The position numbers and the translations under genes are program-made. A stretch of 64,000 nt of DNA from Poriferisodalis sp965116715 (GTDB taxonomy: Bacteria > Actinomycetota > Acidimicrobiia > Acidimicrobiales > Poriferisodalaceae): positions 3,472,001-3,536,000 of the forward strand of contig OZ220724.1 in NCBI GenBank assembly GCA_965116715.1. The letters are read 5' to 3'. The notes below the pieces were generated by a model. The model had not been told where the DNA came from and did no database searches. It saw only the letters and a list, made by a program, of their open reading frames with translations. Below are positions 16,741 through 25,307 of this stretch, in pieces; position 1 is the stretch's first letter, and the number at the start of each line of letters is the position of its first letter.

Positions 16741-19313
16741 GCAGCAGCAAGTGGGCGGTATCGCCGGGACCTTCGGCGCCAGTCGAGAGCAGATCCGCCG
16801 GTACCGGAGTTGCTCGCGCGACACGGCATTGGTTTGCAGCCAGCTTCGCAGTCGTGACTGCGCTCATCGTCGCAGTTGCCCTGGATGATTCCGCCAGCGC
16901 CCAAACGTCGGTGGCGCCAGTGCTGAGCTGTCCCGCAGGGATGTCGCTCGACAGCGCCAGCGGGTCGTGCCTCACGGTGCGCACCGAAACGGCGTTGCGC
17001 CCGTCGAGCTGTCCGGCGGGCTCCACCAGGGTCAGCGGGCAATACGGCGGCCATCAGTGCCAGACCAGAGTGACCACGACCGTGGACACCGGTCGGACGA
17101 GGCAGGTCTACAGCCACACGACATACGCAAGCGTGTGGGTTCCGACCGGCACCGAGACAGTCCAGACCGGCACGAATCGCGTCTGGGTGCCGCCGAGGAC
17201 GGTGATCGAGCCGTTGGTGCCGCCGGTGAGGGTGCAGGTGGGCACTCGCACCGAGTCGACGGAAGTCACCCGCCCCGGGCCCGATGTGCTCTACGAGGTC
17301 AGCTACCAGGTGGAAGTCCAAACCGAGCGTGTCGTGCAGCGATGTTCATTCGATCCCTTCGCGGGACGGCAGTGTTGGAATGAGACGGTCACCGAGACGC
17401 ACACAGAGACCCGCACGCGCCTCGAGTGCTGCATTCCTGGCCCGCCGATCACCGAGACGGTCACGACCGAGGTGCCCGTCTATGAGTGGCAGACCACGCG
17501 CACGGCAACCATCCCCGGCTATTGGCGGGAAGATCCCGTCTACGAGACGCGCGAGACCGGCTACTGGGATCGGGTGCCGACGATCCATTACACCACCGAG
17601 CCGATCTACGACACCGTGGTCACCTGGGTGACGTCTGCGGCGACGCAAGGCCCCTGCGCCGCCGGATGGCAAGCCGTCGGGAGCCAGTGCCAGCGCACCG
17701 TGCTGGGTCCGCCGTCCGTGCCGGCGACCCAGAGCTGCCCGTCGGGATTGGTGCCCCGTTATGGCGACTCGCTGGGCGGCACAGGTTCATCGGCATTGAC
17801 GTGCCAATCGAGCACGCCCGGCTCGGGCACCGACACTGGCACCGAGCAGGACGACAGCGGTGGTTCCGACGAGAGTCTCGATGGCAGCGCGCGGCCGTTG
17901 CATCACCTGGCCGGTGAGAGCGATGAGCGGCTTGCCGAGCTGGGCATTCATCGCTGCGCAGACGGCCTGCTGTCGTATGTGTCCTGCGACAAGCTGCCTG
18001 GACGCACTTGGGACAGCGACCCCGACATCTGCGATGACATCGAGGGAACGACGTACCGCCCCGATCACGGCGGCAGCTGCGTCACCGGCAGCGATCTGCT
18101 CAGCAAGTGCACGACCCCTGGCGATTGCGAGGAAACGACTATCCGCACCTACTGCCCAGCGATCGGGGAGCTCGCAGGCACACAGATCCAAGAGCACGCC
18201 CACCCCGATCGCGGCGCAGAGACCTACCGGGTGTGCATCTTCGACTGCTCGAGCTTCGGCACCTTGCCGCCGTACGTGCGAACGCGCATCAATGGCTCCT
18301 ACGACTACGCCTGCCGTCCTGTCGACGACGAGGACGACACCGATGACGACGAGAGCGGCGACGACACCGGCGAGGACGACACCGATGAGGACGATGAGGA
18401 AGATGAGGACGATGAGGACGATGAGGAGAAAGAAGAACAGGACGAGGACGATGAGACCGAGGACGACGACGAGGAGAGCGACGACGAGACCGAGGACGAC
18501 GATGAGACCGAGGACGACGACGAGGAGAACGACGATGAGACCGAGGACGACGACGAGGAGAACGGGGACGACGACGTCAGAGACGGCGACGACACCGACG
18601 GCGGCGATGAAGGGAACGACGACTTCTCGCCGCCGCCGACGATCCCCGCAGACGACGAGTGCGCTCCGGTGCCTCCGACGACTGCTGCAGTCGACGCTCT
18701 CGGCGGACTGAGGTGGGCATCCCACGTGCGCCCCGCCGACGCCGGGCGCTCGCCGCAGCGGCACCTTCCCGGCGGTAGGCACTACCTGCAGGTCGCCCCG
18801 GGCAGAGGCTGGGCCGAGGTTCTCGGCTCGGTCGATGTCTCTGAGCACGGGTGCCGGTGGATCGCCACCTGGGTACGCGTCTCGTGGGCGGATCAGCGGC
18901 CGTGGGTAGCTGCCGAACGCCGCGCCATGGAGTCGAGAGACGACACCGGGCACCTGGTCCAGCGTTGGGATGCGCTGAGTGCCGACCAACGCTTGCTCGT
19001 GCGTCAGTGGCATCGACCCGGTGCGGTTCCCGCCGAGGTCGTTTGCTCGGTAGGCGACGCCTCCGGGTCAGCCGCTTCTGCCTCGTGTGGATGGGTGCTC
19101 GAATACCCGGCGGCGTACGCCTGGGGTGTGAGCTTCTGTTTCGAACTCGAGGGTCCGCCGAGCAGACCAGGTTCGGGGCTGGGACGCGGCAGCGAGCCCG
19201 CCGGCGACGATCTCTGCTGGGTACCGGTCGCCTCGGGCGTGGACTGGATTCGGTCGATCGGCGATTACGCAGACGGCCGCGTGACCGTCACGCCGAGCGG
19301 AACACGGCCGTGA
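16737..19313 (+). CDS. Large secreted Cys-rich protein with a 100-residue Asp/Glu tract
   Basis: The 858-residue protein starts at the ATG overlapping the previous stop. A hydrophobic signal or anchor segment covers about residues 34-53. Next come repeated Cys modules (CPAGMSLDSASGSC and CPAGSTRVS) and a Thr/Val/Tyr-rich region, about residues 110-300, with recurring TGYW, VYETR and TETVT elements that suggest a beta-repeat stalk. A second Cys-rich block follows, then an almost pure Asp/Glu tract at about 530-632, and a C-terminal globular part rich in Trp. Its position before cpaB- and tadA-like genes suggests an exported surface component. The acidic tract could bind calcium. No family was recognised. 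Confidence 0.7.
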   Translation: MSSSKWAVSPGPSAPVESRSAGTGVARATRHWFAASFAVVTALIVAVALDDSASAQTSVAPVLSCPAGMSLDSASGSCLTVRTETALRPSSCPAGSTRVSGQYGGHQCQTRVTTTVDTGRTRQVYSHTTYASVWVPTGTETVQTGTNRVWVPPRTVIEPLVPPVRVQVGTRTESTEVTRPGPDVLYEVSYQVEVQTERVVQRCSFDPFAGRQCWNETVTETHTETRTRLECCIPGPPITETVTTEVPVYEWQTTRTATIPGYWREDPVYETRETGYWDRVPTIHYTTEPIYDTVVTWVTSAATQGPCAAGWQAVGSQCQRTVLGPPSVPATQSCPSGLVPRYGDSLGGTGSSALTCQSSTPGSGTDTGTEQDDSGGSDESLDGSARPLHHLAGESDERLAELGIHRCADGLLSYVSCDKLPGRTWDSDPDICDDIEGTTYRPDHGGSCVTGSDLLSKCTTPGDCEETTIRTYCPAIGELAGTQIQEHAHPDRGAETYRVCIFDCSSFGTLPPYVRTRINGSYDYACRPVDDEDDTDDDESGDDTGEDDTDEDDEEDEDDEDDEEKEEQDEDDETEDDDEESDDETEDDDETEDDDEENDDETEDDDEENGDDDVRDGDDTDGGDEGNDDFSPPPTIPADDECAPVPPTTAAVDALGGLRWASHVRPADAGRSPQRHLPGGRHYLQVAPGRGWAEVLGSVDVSEHGCRWIATWVRVSWADQRPWVAAERRAMESRDDTGHLVQRWDALSADQRLLVRQWHRPGAVPAEVVCSVGDASGSAASASCGWVLEYPAAYAWGVSFCFELEGPPSRPGSGLGRGSEPAGDDLCWVPVASGVDWIRSIGDYADGRVTVTPSGTRP
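18324..18632 (+). repeat. Acidic low-complexity tract with tandem units
   Basis: GAC, GAT, GAG and GAA codons make up most of this stretch, which encodes about 100 mainly Asp and Glu residues. Within 18447-18566 the unit DDETEDDDEE recurs, with a partial copy between full copies, which points to expansion by slippage. Third positions alternate between synonymous codons, so selection for acidic residues seems to persist. Confidence 0.85.
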
Positions 19314-19945
19314 CTGCGTCTGTTCGCCCCGGCTTCGGGCCTGATGAGCAGGTGCCTGCCTCGCCCGGCTTGACGAGACATGGGATCGAGCCATGGAGGG
19401 TCGGCGTCTCGGCGGTGATCGTGGTCGTTGTCGTGGCGGCCATCTGGCTGTGGGGACGCCCGCACCAGGCTCCGCCAATGGTGATGGTGGCGATGACATC
19501 ACAGGCGTGGCTCGCCGGTCAGCCGCCGGGCGCCCTCGAAGCGGTCGCGGTCCCGCAAGATCTGGCTGGCCAGTTCGCCGATCTCGAAGAGTTGGCGGGC
19601 AGCGTGGTGGCCTTCGATGTCCCCGCCGGGACGTTCGTCACGCCCGCCCTGCTGGGTCCGCCTGAGGCAGTTGACGGTGCCAAGACCGTCATGCGCCTGA
19701 GCGCGGACACCTCCGCATGGCCAGCGCCGGGACCCAGAGCCGGCAGCAGCGCCGTCGTGGCGGGCGTGCTCGGCGGCTGCGCTCTCGACGTCACCACCTT
19801 GGCAGGCGGAGCGGATGGGAGCATCGTGGTTCGGGTCGATGCAGCAGGCGCTGCACGCTATGCGCGCGCGGCGGATATCGACGGTCTCGTGGTGTGGCCG
19901 GCACCGCCCGATGGCTGGCCCGCGTGCCGATCGGCGGGAGGCTGA
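19310..19945 (+). CDS. CpaB-like Flp pilus assembly protein (SAF-type)
   Basis: The 211-residue protein has a cytoplasmic N-terminus of about 28 residues, one transmembrane helix (about 29-47, Val-rich), and an extracytoplasmic part. That part contains the SAF-like pattern VAFDVPAGTFVTPALLGPP, typical of CpaB/RcpC proteins that stabilise or anchor Flp pili. GTG 19310 overlaps the preceding stop (GTGA), and the next gene starts 3 bp after its end. Similarity to CpaB is judged from the SAF motif and the position before tadA, not from full-length alignment. Confidence 0.7.
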   Translation: MTASVRPGFGPDEQVPASPGLTRHGIEPWRVGVSAVIVVVVVAAIWLWGRPHQAPPMVMVAMTSQAWLAGQPPGALEAVAVPQDLAGQFADLEELAGSVVAFDVPAGTFVTPALLGPPEAVDGAKTVMRLSADTSAWPAPGPRAGSSAVVAGVLGGCALDVTTLAGGADGSIVVRVDAAGAARYARAADIDGLVVWPAPPDGWPACRSAGG

Positions 19946-19948
19946 GCA

Positions 19949-22021
19949 GTGCTGCTCGTGCTGTGCGATGACGCTGTGGATCCAGCGACCCGTGACTGGG
20001 TGCGAGACGCGATGCAGGCTGGACTGTCCGCTGTTGCGGGCCAGGTCTGGTTCGCCTCCGACGTGGTGTCGATGCCGCGCTCGAACGAAGGAGGCGAGCC
20101 GCACGTGGCGTGGCTGACCAGCGACGTCGATCCCGATGCCATTGCGGCCGCGGTGGCGGCGTCGAGCGCGATGGTGTTGCTGCTCGGCGTGACTGCTGCT
20201 CGTGCCGCTGCCCGCCCCACCGGCAGCCCTCACGCTCCGCATGCATGGCACGCTGCTGTCTCGCATGCGGTGCCGCGTACCGCGGTGTGGCTGCCGACAC
20301 CAGACGGCGGGCGCGCAGATCCCACCGGCGAGATGTCTGCTGCGCTGGGTGCGAACCGGGTGGTGCGCATCAGAGGCGTAGGAACTCGTGGTGCGTACCG
20401 GCAGCTTCATCGGTTGGGGCGCTCGCTGGCGTCGTCGGCATGTGCGCCTCAGCGACTCGACCGCACCGACGGCGCAGTGCGGCGGCGCACCGCAGCGCGT
20501 GCAGCAACTGATGCGCTCTCCGAGCTGCTGGATGAGCCGGACGTCGAGGAATTCCAGATTCGCGGCGGGGAGTCGATGCTCGTGCAGTATGCCGATGGCC
20601 GGGTGGAGCGACGGCCGTCGCCATTCGACGCTGATGACGATCTCATCGAGGCAGTGCGATTCCTGGCGAGCTATTCGGGCGATCGACCACAGCGCTTCGA
20701 CGAGTTGGATCCCCGGCTGGACGTGCGCGTCGGTGACCGCTGGCGACTGCATGCCGAAGCCTTCGTGACAAGCCCGCCCAACGTCGTTCTCCGCTCGAAC
20801 ATGGCGGGTCGGATGCGTCTCGACGACCTGGGCATCGCATCGAACGAGCTCGGCAGCGTGCTCATCGAGGCCATCGCAGGCAGGGTGCGGGCCAACGTCG
20901 TTGTGGCCGCAGCGATGGGCGGCGGCAAGACCACGCTGTGCCAGGCGCTGCTCGCCGCGGTGCCCGACCACGAACGCATTGACACCATCGAGGACACGCC
21001 GGAGCTGCGGCTGGCGGAGTACGGCATCCATCCCAACACCTACGAGCGGCTGACACGCGATGCCAATCAGGACGGCCACGGCCGTCATTCGATGGCCGAC
21101 CACATCCGCGATGCCAAGCGGGCCAATGCCGCCAAGCTGGTGGTCGGGGAGATCCGCGGCGAGGGCTGCGAGGCGCTGCTGGACGCGATGTCCTCGGGAC
21201 TCGACGGCTGCCTGGTCACACTGCATTCCCAGCCTGGCAAAGGCGTCTTGGAAAAGCTGGTGGCGTATGCCTGCTCTGAAGGAGCGGAGCCCGACTACGC
21301 ACGCCGCCAGATCGCAGCTGCAGTCGATCTCTGCGTCTGGATGGGCCGCAATGACGCTGGGGAACGGGTAGTCGCTGACGTGACCCAGCTCACCGGTATC
21401 GACGATCTCACCGGGGTCATCTCGACGACCTGCCTGTGGGCACTGCGACCGAGCGACCGCTGGGCGACCCCGGCAGGCCGCCCCGTCGGCCGCATGGCGG
21501 AGGTGTACGCGTCCGCCGGACTTCCCGAGTCCGGCGGCGAGGCCGAACTGCCGGCCGCTTACTCGCAGATCATCGACGTTCCGGTGACGCTCAATCTCGA
21601 TGCGTCCACGCCAGTGGGGGTGCCCCTGCCACCCCGGGATGGACCGTCAGCCGCAGTCGCGCCATCGCAGCCGGAACCCGCACTGACTGAATCGGCGCTG
21701 CCTGAACCAGCGCTGGCTGAACCCGCGCCGGCTGCTGCAGCTTCGACCGTCGCCGCCTCGATCAAGCCACCGGACGGTTCGACCACCTTCGAGGCGGCGT
21801 GGTGCGACGGTGCTCAGCGGAGTGACGTTCTGTGGGATCCGGGCCCGCTCGTGCCGATCGACGACCCGCCGCCGTATGAGCCGCTGATCGATGAATCGTG
21901 GACAGCTCTGGCCGCCGGCTCGGTCGATGGTTCCATCGCCGAACCCGAACCCGAACCCGAACCCGATCGGTCAGCACTGCCCGGCAACCCAGACCGCCGG
22001 ACCGAGGAAGCCTCATGCTGA
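19949..22021 (+). CDS. tadA: TadA/CpaF-type secretion ATPase with extra N- and C-terminal regions
   Basis: The central part (about residues 175-500) is a type II/IV secretion ATPase powering pilus assembly. It has a P-loop AAMGGGKTTLC at about 322, the Asp-box segment IDTIEDTPELRL, Walker B VVGEIRGEGCEALLDAMSSG and the His box LVTLHSQPGKG. The first 160 residues are an Ala-rich, alpha/beta-looking domain not found in ordinary TadA; it could replace the missing TadZ, but that is inference. The C-terminal 150 residues are Pro/Ala/Glu-rich and end in a run of Glu-Pro pairs. The start is GTG 19949. It overlaps tadB by 7 bp. Confidence 0.88.
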   Translation: MLLVLCDDAVDPATRDWVRDAMQAGLSAVAGQVWFASDVVSMPRSNEGGEPHVAWLTSDVDPDAIAAAVAASSAMVLLLGVTAARAAARPTGSPHAPHAWHAAVSHAVPRTAVWLPTPDGGRADPTGEMSAALGANRVVRIRGVGTRGAYRQLHRLGRSLASSACAPQRLDRTDGAVRRRTAARAATDALSELLDEPDVEEFQIRGGESMLVQYADGRVERRPSPFDADDDLIEAVRFLASYSGDRPQRFDELDPRLDVRVGDRWRLHAEAFVTSPPNVVLRSNMAGRMRLDDLGIASNELGSVLIEAIAGRVRANVVVAAAMGGGKTTLCQALLAAVPDHERIDTIEDTPELRLAEYGIHPNTYERLTRDANQDGHGRHSMADHIRDAKRANAAKLVVGEIRGEGCEALLDAMSSGLDGCLVTLHSQPGKGVLEKLVAYACSEGAEPDYARRQIAAAVDLCVWMGRNDAGERVVADVTQLTGIDDLTGVISTTCLWALRPSDRWATPAGRPVGRMAEVYASAGLPESGGEAELPAAYSQIIDVPVTLNLDASTPVGVPLPPRDGPSAAVAPSQPEPALTESALPEPALAEPAPAAAASTVAASIKPPDGSTTFEAAWCDGAQRSDVLWDPGPLVPIDDPPPYEPLIDESWTALAAGSVDGSIAEPEPEPEPDRSALPGNPDRRTEEASC

Positions 22022-22833
22022 GGGCCGCAGCACTCGCAGCTGCCGGTTGTGCTGCGGCACTGTGGCCGGTGCTGGCCGGCGCCGGCCGCCGCGCCGGTTC
22101 CGATCTTCGCCTCGCTGTCAGCAGCACCTCCCAGAACGGCCGCCGCGACGGCGGACCGACCCGTTGGCCTTGGGCGGTGACCGGCTTCGCGGCCTTCGTC
22201 GTTGGCGTGGTGTTCGGACCCGCCGCTGCTGGCCTCGCCGGCGCCGTTGCCGGCATCTGTGCGTGGTGCACGGCCGTCATCCTCCGCAGCCGCCGGCGCG
22301 TCGCTGCGGCGGAATCGGCGGCGCAGTTCGCGTCGATCCTGTCCAATCAGGCGCAGGTGTCGCGCACTGTGGTCGATGCGCTCGAGACCGCAGCGCCGCT
22401 GGCCACCGGCCCGATTGCTGAGACGGCTGCCAGCTTCGTGGCCGAGTGTCGCAGCGTTGGTGTGGAGGCCGCCGCGCAGCGATTCGCGACCGGAACCGAA
22501 GGCGCTGTCGCGGCATGGCTGGCCGATGCCGTGGCAGTTGCCGCATCCAGCGGTGGCGAGTGGCTGCCCATCCTGGGCGTGCTCGAGTCCGAAGCCGCTG
22601 AAGCCGCTTCGACCGCACGCCACTTCCACCGTCACGTCGCAGCCAATCTTCCCCAGCTCGGCCTCTCGGCCGCACTCGGTTCGGCGGTCGCCCTCGGCAG
22701 CGCGCTGGTGAGCCCCGACGCATGGGCGTGGCTGACCGGCTCGCAGGGCCAGCGTGTCGGCCTTGCCGCGACCGTCGTCGCAGCGGCAATCTGCGCTCGC
22801 CCGCTGGCCTCAGCCTGGGAGCTGACCCGGTGA
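22015..22833 (+). CDS. tadB: TadB-like pilus assembly membrane protein
   Basis: The 272-residue protein has hydrophobic helices near both ends and a central type II secretion system F-like domain (about residues 95-205). It contains the family pattern LSNQAQVSRTVVDALETAA and LADAVAVAASSGGEWLPIL. TadB and TadC form the inner-membrane platform on which the TadA ATPase acts. It overlaps tadA by 7 bp and tadC by 4 bp, indicating translational coupling. Confidence 0.82.
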   Translation: MLRAAALAAAGCAAALWPVLAGAGRRAGSDLRLAVSSTSQNGRRDGGPTRWPWAVTGFAAFVVGVVFGPAAAGLAGAVAGICAWCTAVILRSRRRVAAAESAAQFASILSNQAQVSRTVVDALETAAPLATGPIAETAASFVAECRSVGVEAAAQRFATGTEGAVAAWLADAVAVAASSGGEWLPILGVLESEAAEAASTARHFHRHVAANLPQLGLSAALGSAVALGSALVSPDAWAWLTGSQGQRVGLAATVVAAAICARPLASAWELTR

Positions 22834-23597
22834 GCGTGCCGGTTCCGTCAGCAGGCATGCTCGTGTTCTGGACCCTCGCAGGGGTCGGCACCACCGCGGC
22901 ACTGGGGCTGATCGCCGGCGGCGAGCGAAGCCGCCGAAACCGCCGACGTCTGGCGGCGTTGGGCTGGACCACACCACGGTTGGCCGCCTTGGCAGTGGTC
23001 GTCGCCGTGAGCACGGTCGGCGTCGCCTTCGTTGCCAGCACTCGATTCTCCGAGGCCGCTGCGGCGTCGCCCGCTCTGGCGCTGGCATGGTCGTCGCTGG
23101 CGGCAGTCGCAGTGGCCTGGGCCGTGCCCGGCTTGGTGGCGAGTTCGGCACTGTCAGGCAATCGCCGCCGGCTCGACGACGCAGTCCTGCTGTGGCTGCG
23201 GCGCATCAGGCTGTTCGTTGCGGCAGGCCACCCCATCAGCGTGGCAGTGCTCGACGCGGCCGAGCGTGTCAGCGATCCCGCGTTCGCGCCCGCGGCCGGT
23301 GCCGTCAACGCCGCGGTGCTCGGCGGGCGCGACCCCCTGGCAGCCGTCGCGTCCCAGTTGGCCCACTCGCCCACGGCATCGCTGCTCCGCACCGTCGAAG
23401 CCGCCGAGCGCTCCGGCGCTGCGGCATCGCAGTTGCTCGACCGAGTGCTGGATCGCGTCGTGCGCGCGATGGACGACCGGCACCGCGAGTCCATCGACCG
23501 CCTCGGCCGCTCGGTGGGCGCCTCTGCCTCGCTGCTCGCCGTCGTGGCTTCCGCCGTCGTCATGGTGACCATCGTCATGACCCTGCCTTCGGTGTGA
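22830..23597 (+). CDS. tadC: TadC-like pilus assembly membrane protein
   Basis: The 255-residue protein starts at GTG overlapping the tadB stop. It has about four hydrophobic helices and an F-type domain around residues 120-225, with WLRRIRLFVAAGHPISVAV and SLLRTVEAAERSGAAASQLLD, typical of TadC. The last helix (SLLAVVASAVVMVTIVMTL) closes the protein. Together with TadB it would make the assembly platform of the Flp-type machine. Confidence 0.82.
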   Translation: MSVPVPSAGMLVFWTLAGVGTTAALGLIAGGERSRRNRRRLAALGWTTPRLAALAVVVAVSTVGVAFVASTRFSEAAAASPALALAWSSLAAVAVAWAVPGLVASSALSGNRRRLDDAVLLWLRRIRLFVAAGHPISVAVLDAAERVSDPAFAPAAGAVNAAVLGGRDPLAAVASQLAHSPTASLLRTVEAAERSGAAASQLLDRVLDRVVRAMDDRHRESIDRLGRSVGASASLLAVVASAVVMVTIVMTLPSV

Positions 23598-23676
23598 GGC
23601 AGCCGATGAGCGCCGCATGCGAGACCCGCAACGCAAGGAACCCGACCGCCCGCAGGAGCGGGCAAGGAGCAGAACC

Positions 23677-23883
23677 ATGGACTCACCAGTAACCAAGCTG
23701 ATCTTCATCGCCGCCGCCGTCGCCGCCTCGATTCTCGTGGTGACGGTGATGTGGACCACCCTCGGCAACAACGCCCCGCAAGCTCACGACAGCACGGTCG
23801 ACTTCAGCAAGATCACCTCCAAGGGCTTGTGCGACGCCGTCGACGGCACGTGGACCGCTAGCACTACGACGTGCGCTCCCTGA
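23677..23883 (+). CDS. Small pilin-like protein, non-canonical Flp candidate
   Basis: The 68-residue protein begins with a short polar segment, MDSPVTK, followed by one long hydrophobic helix (about residues 8-28) and a polar C-terminus with two Cys (GLCDAVDG and TTTCAP). Size and position after tadC match an Flp major pilin, but the usual Gly-X4-Glu-Tyr processing motif is absent. The helix directly follows a Lys, so any cleavage site would be unusual. A strong AAGGAG-type Shine-Dalgarno sequence precedes ATG 23677. Longer starts from ATG 23617 would add a basic leader of 20 residues. Confidence 0.65.
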   Translation: MDSPVTKLIFIAAAVAASILVVTVMWTTLGNNAPQAHDSTVDFSKITSKGLCDAVDGTWTASTTTCAP

Positions 23884-23918
23884 CCGTCCATTGCCCCGGA
23901 ATTGGACGAAGCTCCCCG

Positions 23919-23933
23919 GCAACTTCAAGTTGC
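23919..23933. repeat. Short inverted repeat between pilin-like genes
   Basis: GCAAC and GTTGC flank TTCAA, giving a 15-bp inverted repeat in the 68-bp gap after the pilin-like gene. It lacks a T run. It could dampen read-through, so that the pilin is made in excess of downstream minor components, as is common in Flp loci, but this is inference. Confidence 0.3.
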
Positions 23934-23951
23934 GTTACGACGCGTTAGACC

Positions 23952-24371
23952 GTGAACAGCTCGATCTCGATACTGCGGCTGTTCAGCGTGCTGGCGGTGT
24001 TCATGGCGCTGGTGATCTCGCTGTTCGCCCGCCAAGTGGGCGCTGCCGCTGCGCAGGGTGCAGCCGACGCCGCGGCCACCGCTGTGGCCGATCAAGTGCC
24101 CCCGGACTGGGACTGCTCCGAGGCGCAGTTGGACGACCTCGATGCGGTCGGCGTGGCGGCGCGGGCAGCCGTGGACCGCACAGCGCAGCTCGCCGCCGTG
24201 CGGCCCACGGCCGTCGAGGTGCGTGCCGACGGCACGTGCTCCGTCATCGTGTCGGTGCGCGTCGAGTCCGAAGTCTGGCTGGGGGCAGGCAACGCGCTCG
24301 GCGTGGCCTGTCGCCGCCCGCCCTCCGCCGAGGGCTCAGCACTGCGAGCCCCAGTAGCACCGCCGTGCTGA
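23952..24371 (+). CDS. TadE-like minor pseudopilin or pilus assembly protein
   Basis: The 139-residue protein has a short polar start (MNSSIS), one N-terminal hydrophobic helix (about residues 8-27) and an extracytoplasmic domain of mixed polarity with paired Cys (DWDCSEAQ and GTCSVIV). This is the layout of TadE-family pseudopilins, and the Ala-rich stretch after the helix (GAAAAQGAADAAATAVADQ) is typical of actinobacterial TadE-like proteins. The start is GTG 23952. It is encoded within the Tad-like operon. Confidence 0.65.
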   Translation: MNSSISILRLFSVLAVFMALVISLFARQVGAAAAQGAADAAATAVADQVPPDWDCSEAQLDDLDAVGVAARAAVDRTAQLAAVRPTAVEVRADGTCSVIVSVRVESEVWLGAGNALGVACRRPPSAEGSALRAPVAPPC

Positions 24372-24494
24372 GCCCTGCTGCCAATGGTGCGGCCGTTGTA
24401 CCGAGTGGCCTGACCTATTTTCGGCAGCCGCCTCAACACCGGGCAGCCCGGGGTCGCGGGGATCGGGGCGTGGTTGCTCGTGGGGTACCGGGCA

Positions 24495-24917
24495 ATGGAT
24501 GAGAGCGTCGGGATGCTGAGCGTGGCGGCCGTGCTGGTGCTCGGAATCTGGCTGGTCGACTACTCGGGCGACGCGACTCGCGCCTCGGTCAGTGTCCGAG
24601 CGGCGAGTGCCGAGGCTGCCCACTACGCCGCCAGCGCGCTCGCCTCCCCACCGGCGGGTGCCACCGCGGTCGAGCTTGACGGGTATGCAACTGACATCGC
24701 AGGGCCTGTCGTCGGTGGCGCCGCCATCTCCGACTGTGATGCTGCCGATCCGCAATACGGCGTTTCGGCATCGGTGCACCGGCTGCCGGGCCGCACCGAG
24801 CCGGCGGCAGTCAGCGTCCAGGTGACCTGCCCGCTGACGGTCTCGCCGATGTTCTCTGATGTAGTCAGCGTCCGGGTTGCCGTGCCTGTGCCCTCACCGC
24901 CGGGCATGGGGCCGTGA
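24495..24917 (+). CDS. TadE/TadG-like pseudopilin
   Basis: The 140-residue protein begins MDESVGMLSVAAVLVLGIW. A Glu a few residues before a hydrophobic helix resembles the conserved Glu of pilin N-termini. The rest is a small extracytoplasmic domain with paired Cys (SDCDAAD and VTCPLTV) and Pro-rich termini. ATG 24495 is chosen; TTG 24474 and GTG 24480 are in-frame alternatives that add seven or five residues. Its stop overlaps the next gene (GTGA). A role as a minor pilin is inferred. Confidence 0.6.
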   Translation: MDESVGMLSVAAVLVLGIWLVDYSGDATRASVSVRAASAEAAHYAASALASPPAGATAVELDGYATDIAGPVVGGAAISDCDAADPQYGVSASVHRLPGRTEPAAVSVQVTCPLTVSPMFSDVVSVRVAVPVPSPPGMGP

Positions 24918-25303
24918 GCACACCGTTTGTCGCTCTGGCGCTCGCGGCGATGTGCGCGCTGTTCAGCGCCGCGGCAGCCGACACCGCCCAAGCCATCGGG
25001 CTGCGCAACCACGCTGCGAACGAGGCGCGGCGAGTCGCCACCCTCACGCTGGACTCGTGCGCAACCGCCGGCAGCGCATCCCAGCGCTGCACGCTGCCGC
25101 CGGGCTGCACCGCCCCGGCGTGCGGAGTCTGCCGCCGCGGCGATGCTGTTCAAGCCGACGTGTCGCTCGACTGGTCGCCGGTGATGCTGCGAGGCCTCGC
25201 CCCGGCGGTTGGCCGCCACGCGCTCAGCTTCAGAGCCCTCGATGTCGCCGACCTTGCCGGTACCAGCCTTCCCGCCTGCGGATCGACGGGATCTGCGCAG
25301 TGA
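24914..25303 (+). CDS. Rv3654c-like/TadE-like secreted protein, last gene of the Tad-like operon
   Basis: The 129-residue protein has an N-terminal hydrophobic segment (about residues 5-25, ending in AAADTAQA) and a small extracytoplasmic domain with at least six Cys (DSCATAG, RCTLPPGCTAPACGVCRRG), likely forming disulfides. Proteins of this size with a DxAQxxGLRNHA-like helix commonly end actinobacterial tad loci. GTG 24914 overlaps the preceding stop. The next gene begins 4 bp downstream. Confidence 0.55.
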   Translation: MSTPFVALALAAMCALFSAAAADTAQAIGLRNHAANEARRVATLTLDSCATAGSASQRCTLPPGCTAPACGVCRRGDAVQADVSLDWSPVMLRGLAPAVGRHALSFRALDVADLAGTSLPACGSTGSAQ

Positions 25304-25307
25304 GGCC

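Noticed and set aside
18305..18595. Minus-strand serine-rich frame opposite the acidic tract
   Set aside because: It is the complement of the Asp/Glu codon repeats and contains nothing but Ser with a few Val and Phe; no start signal.
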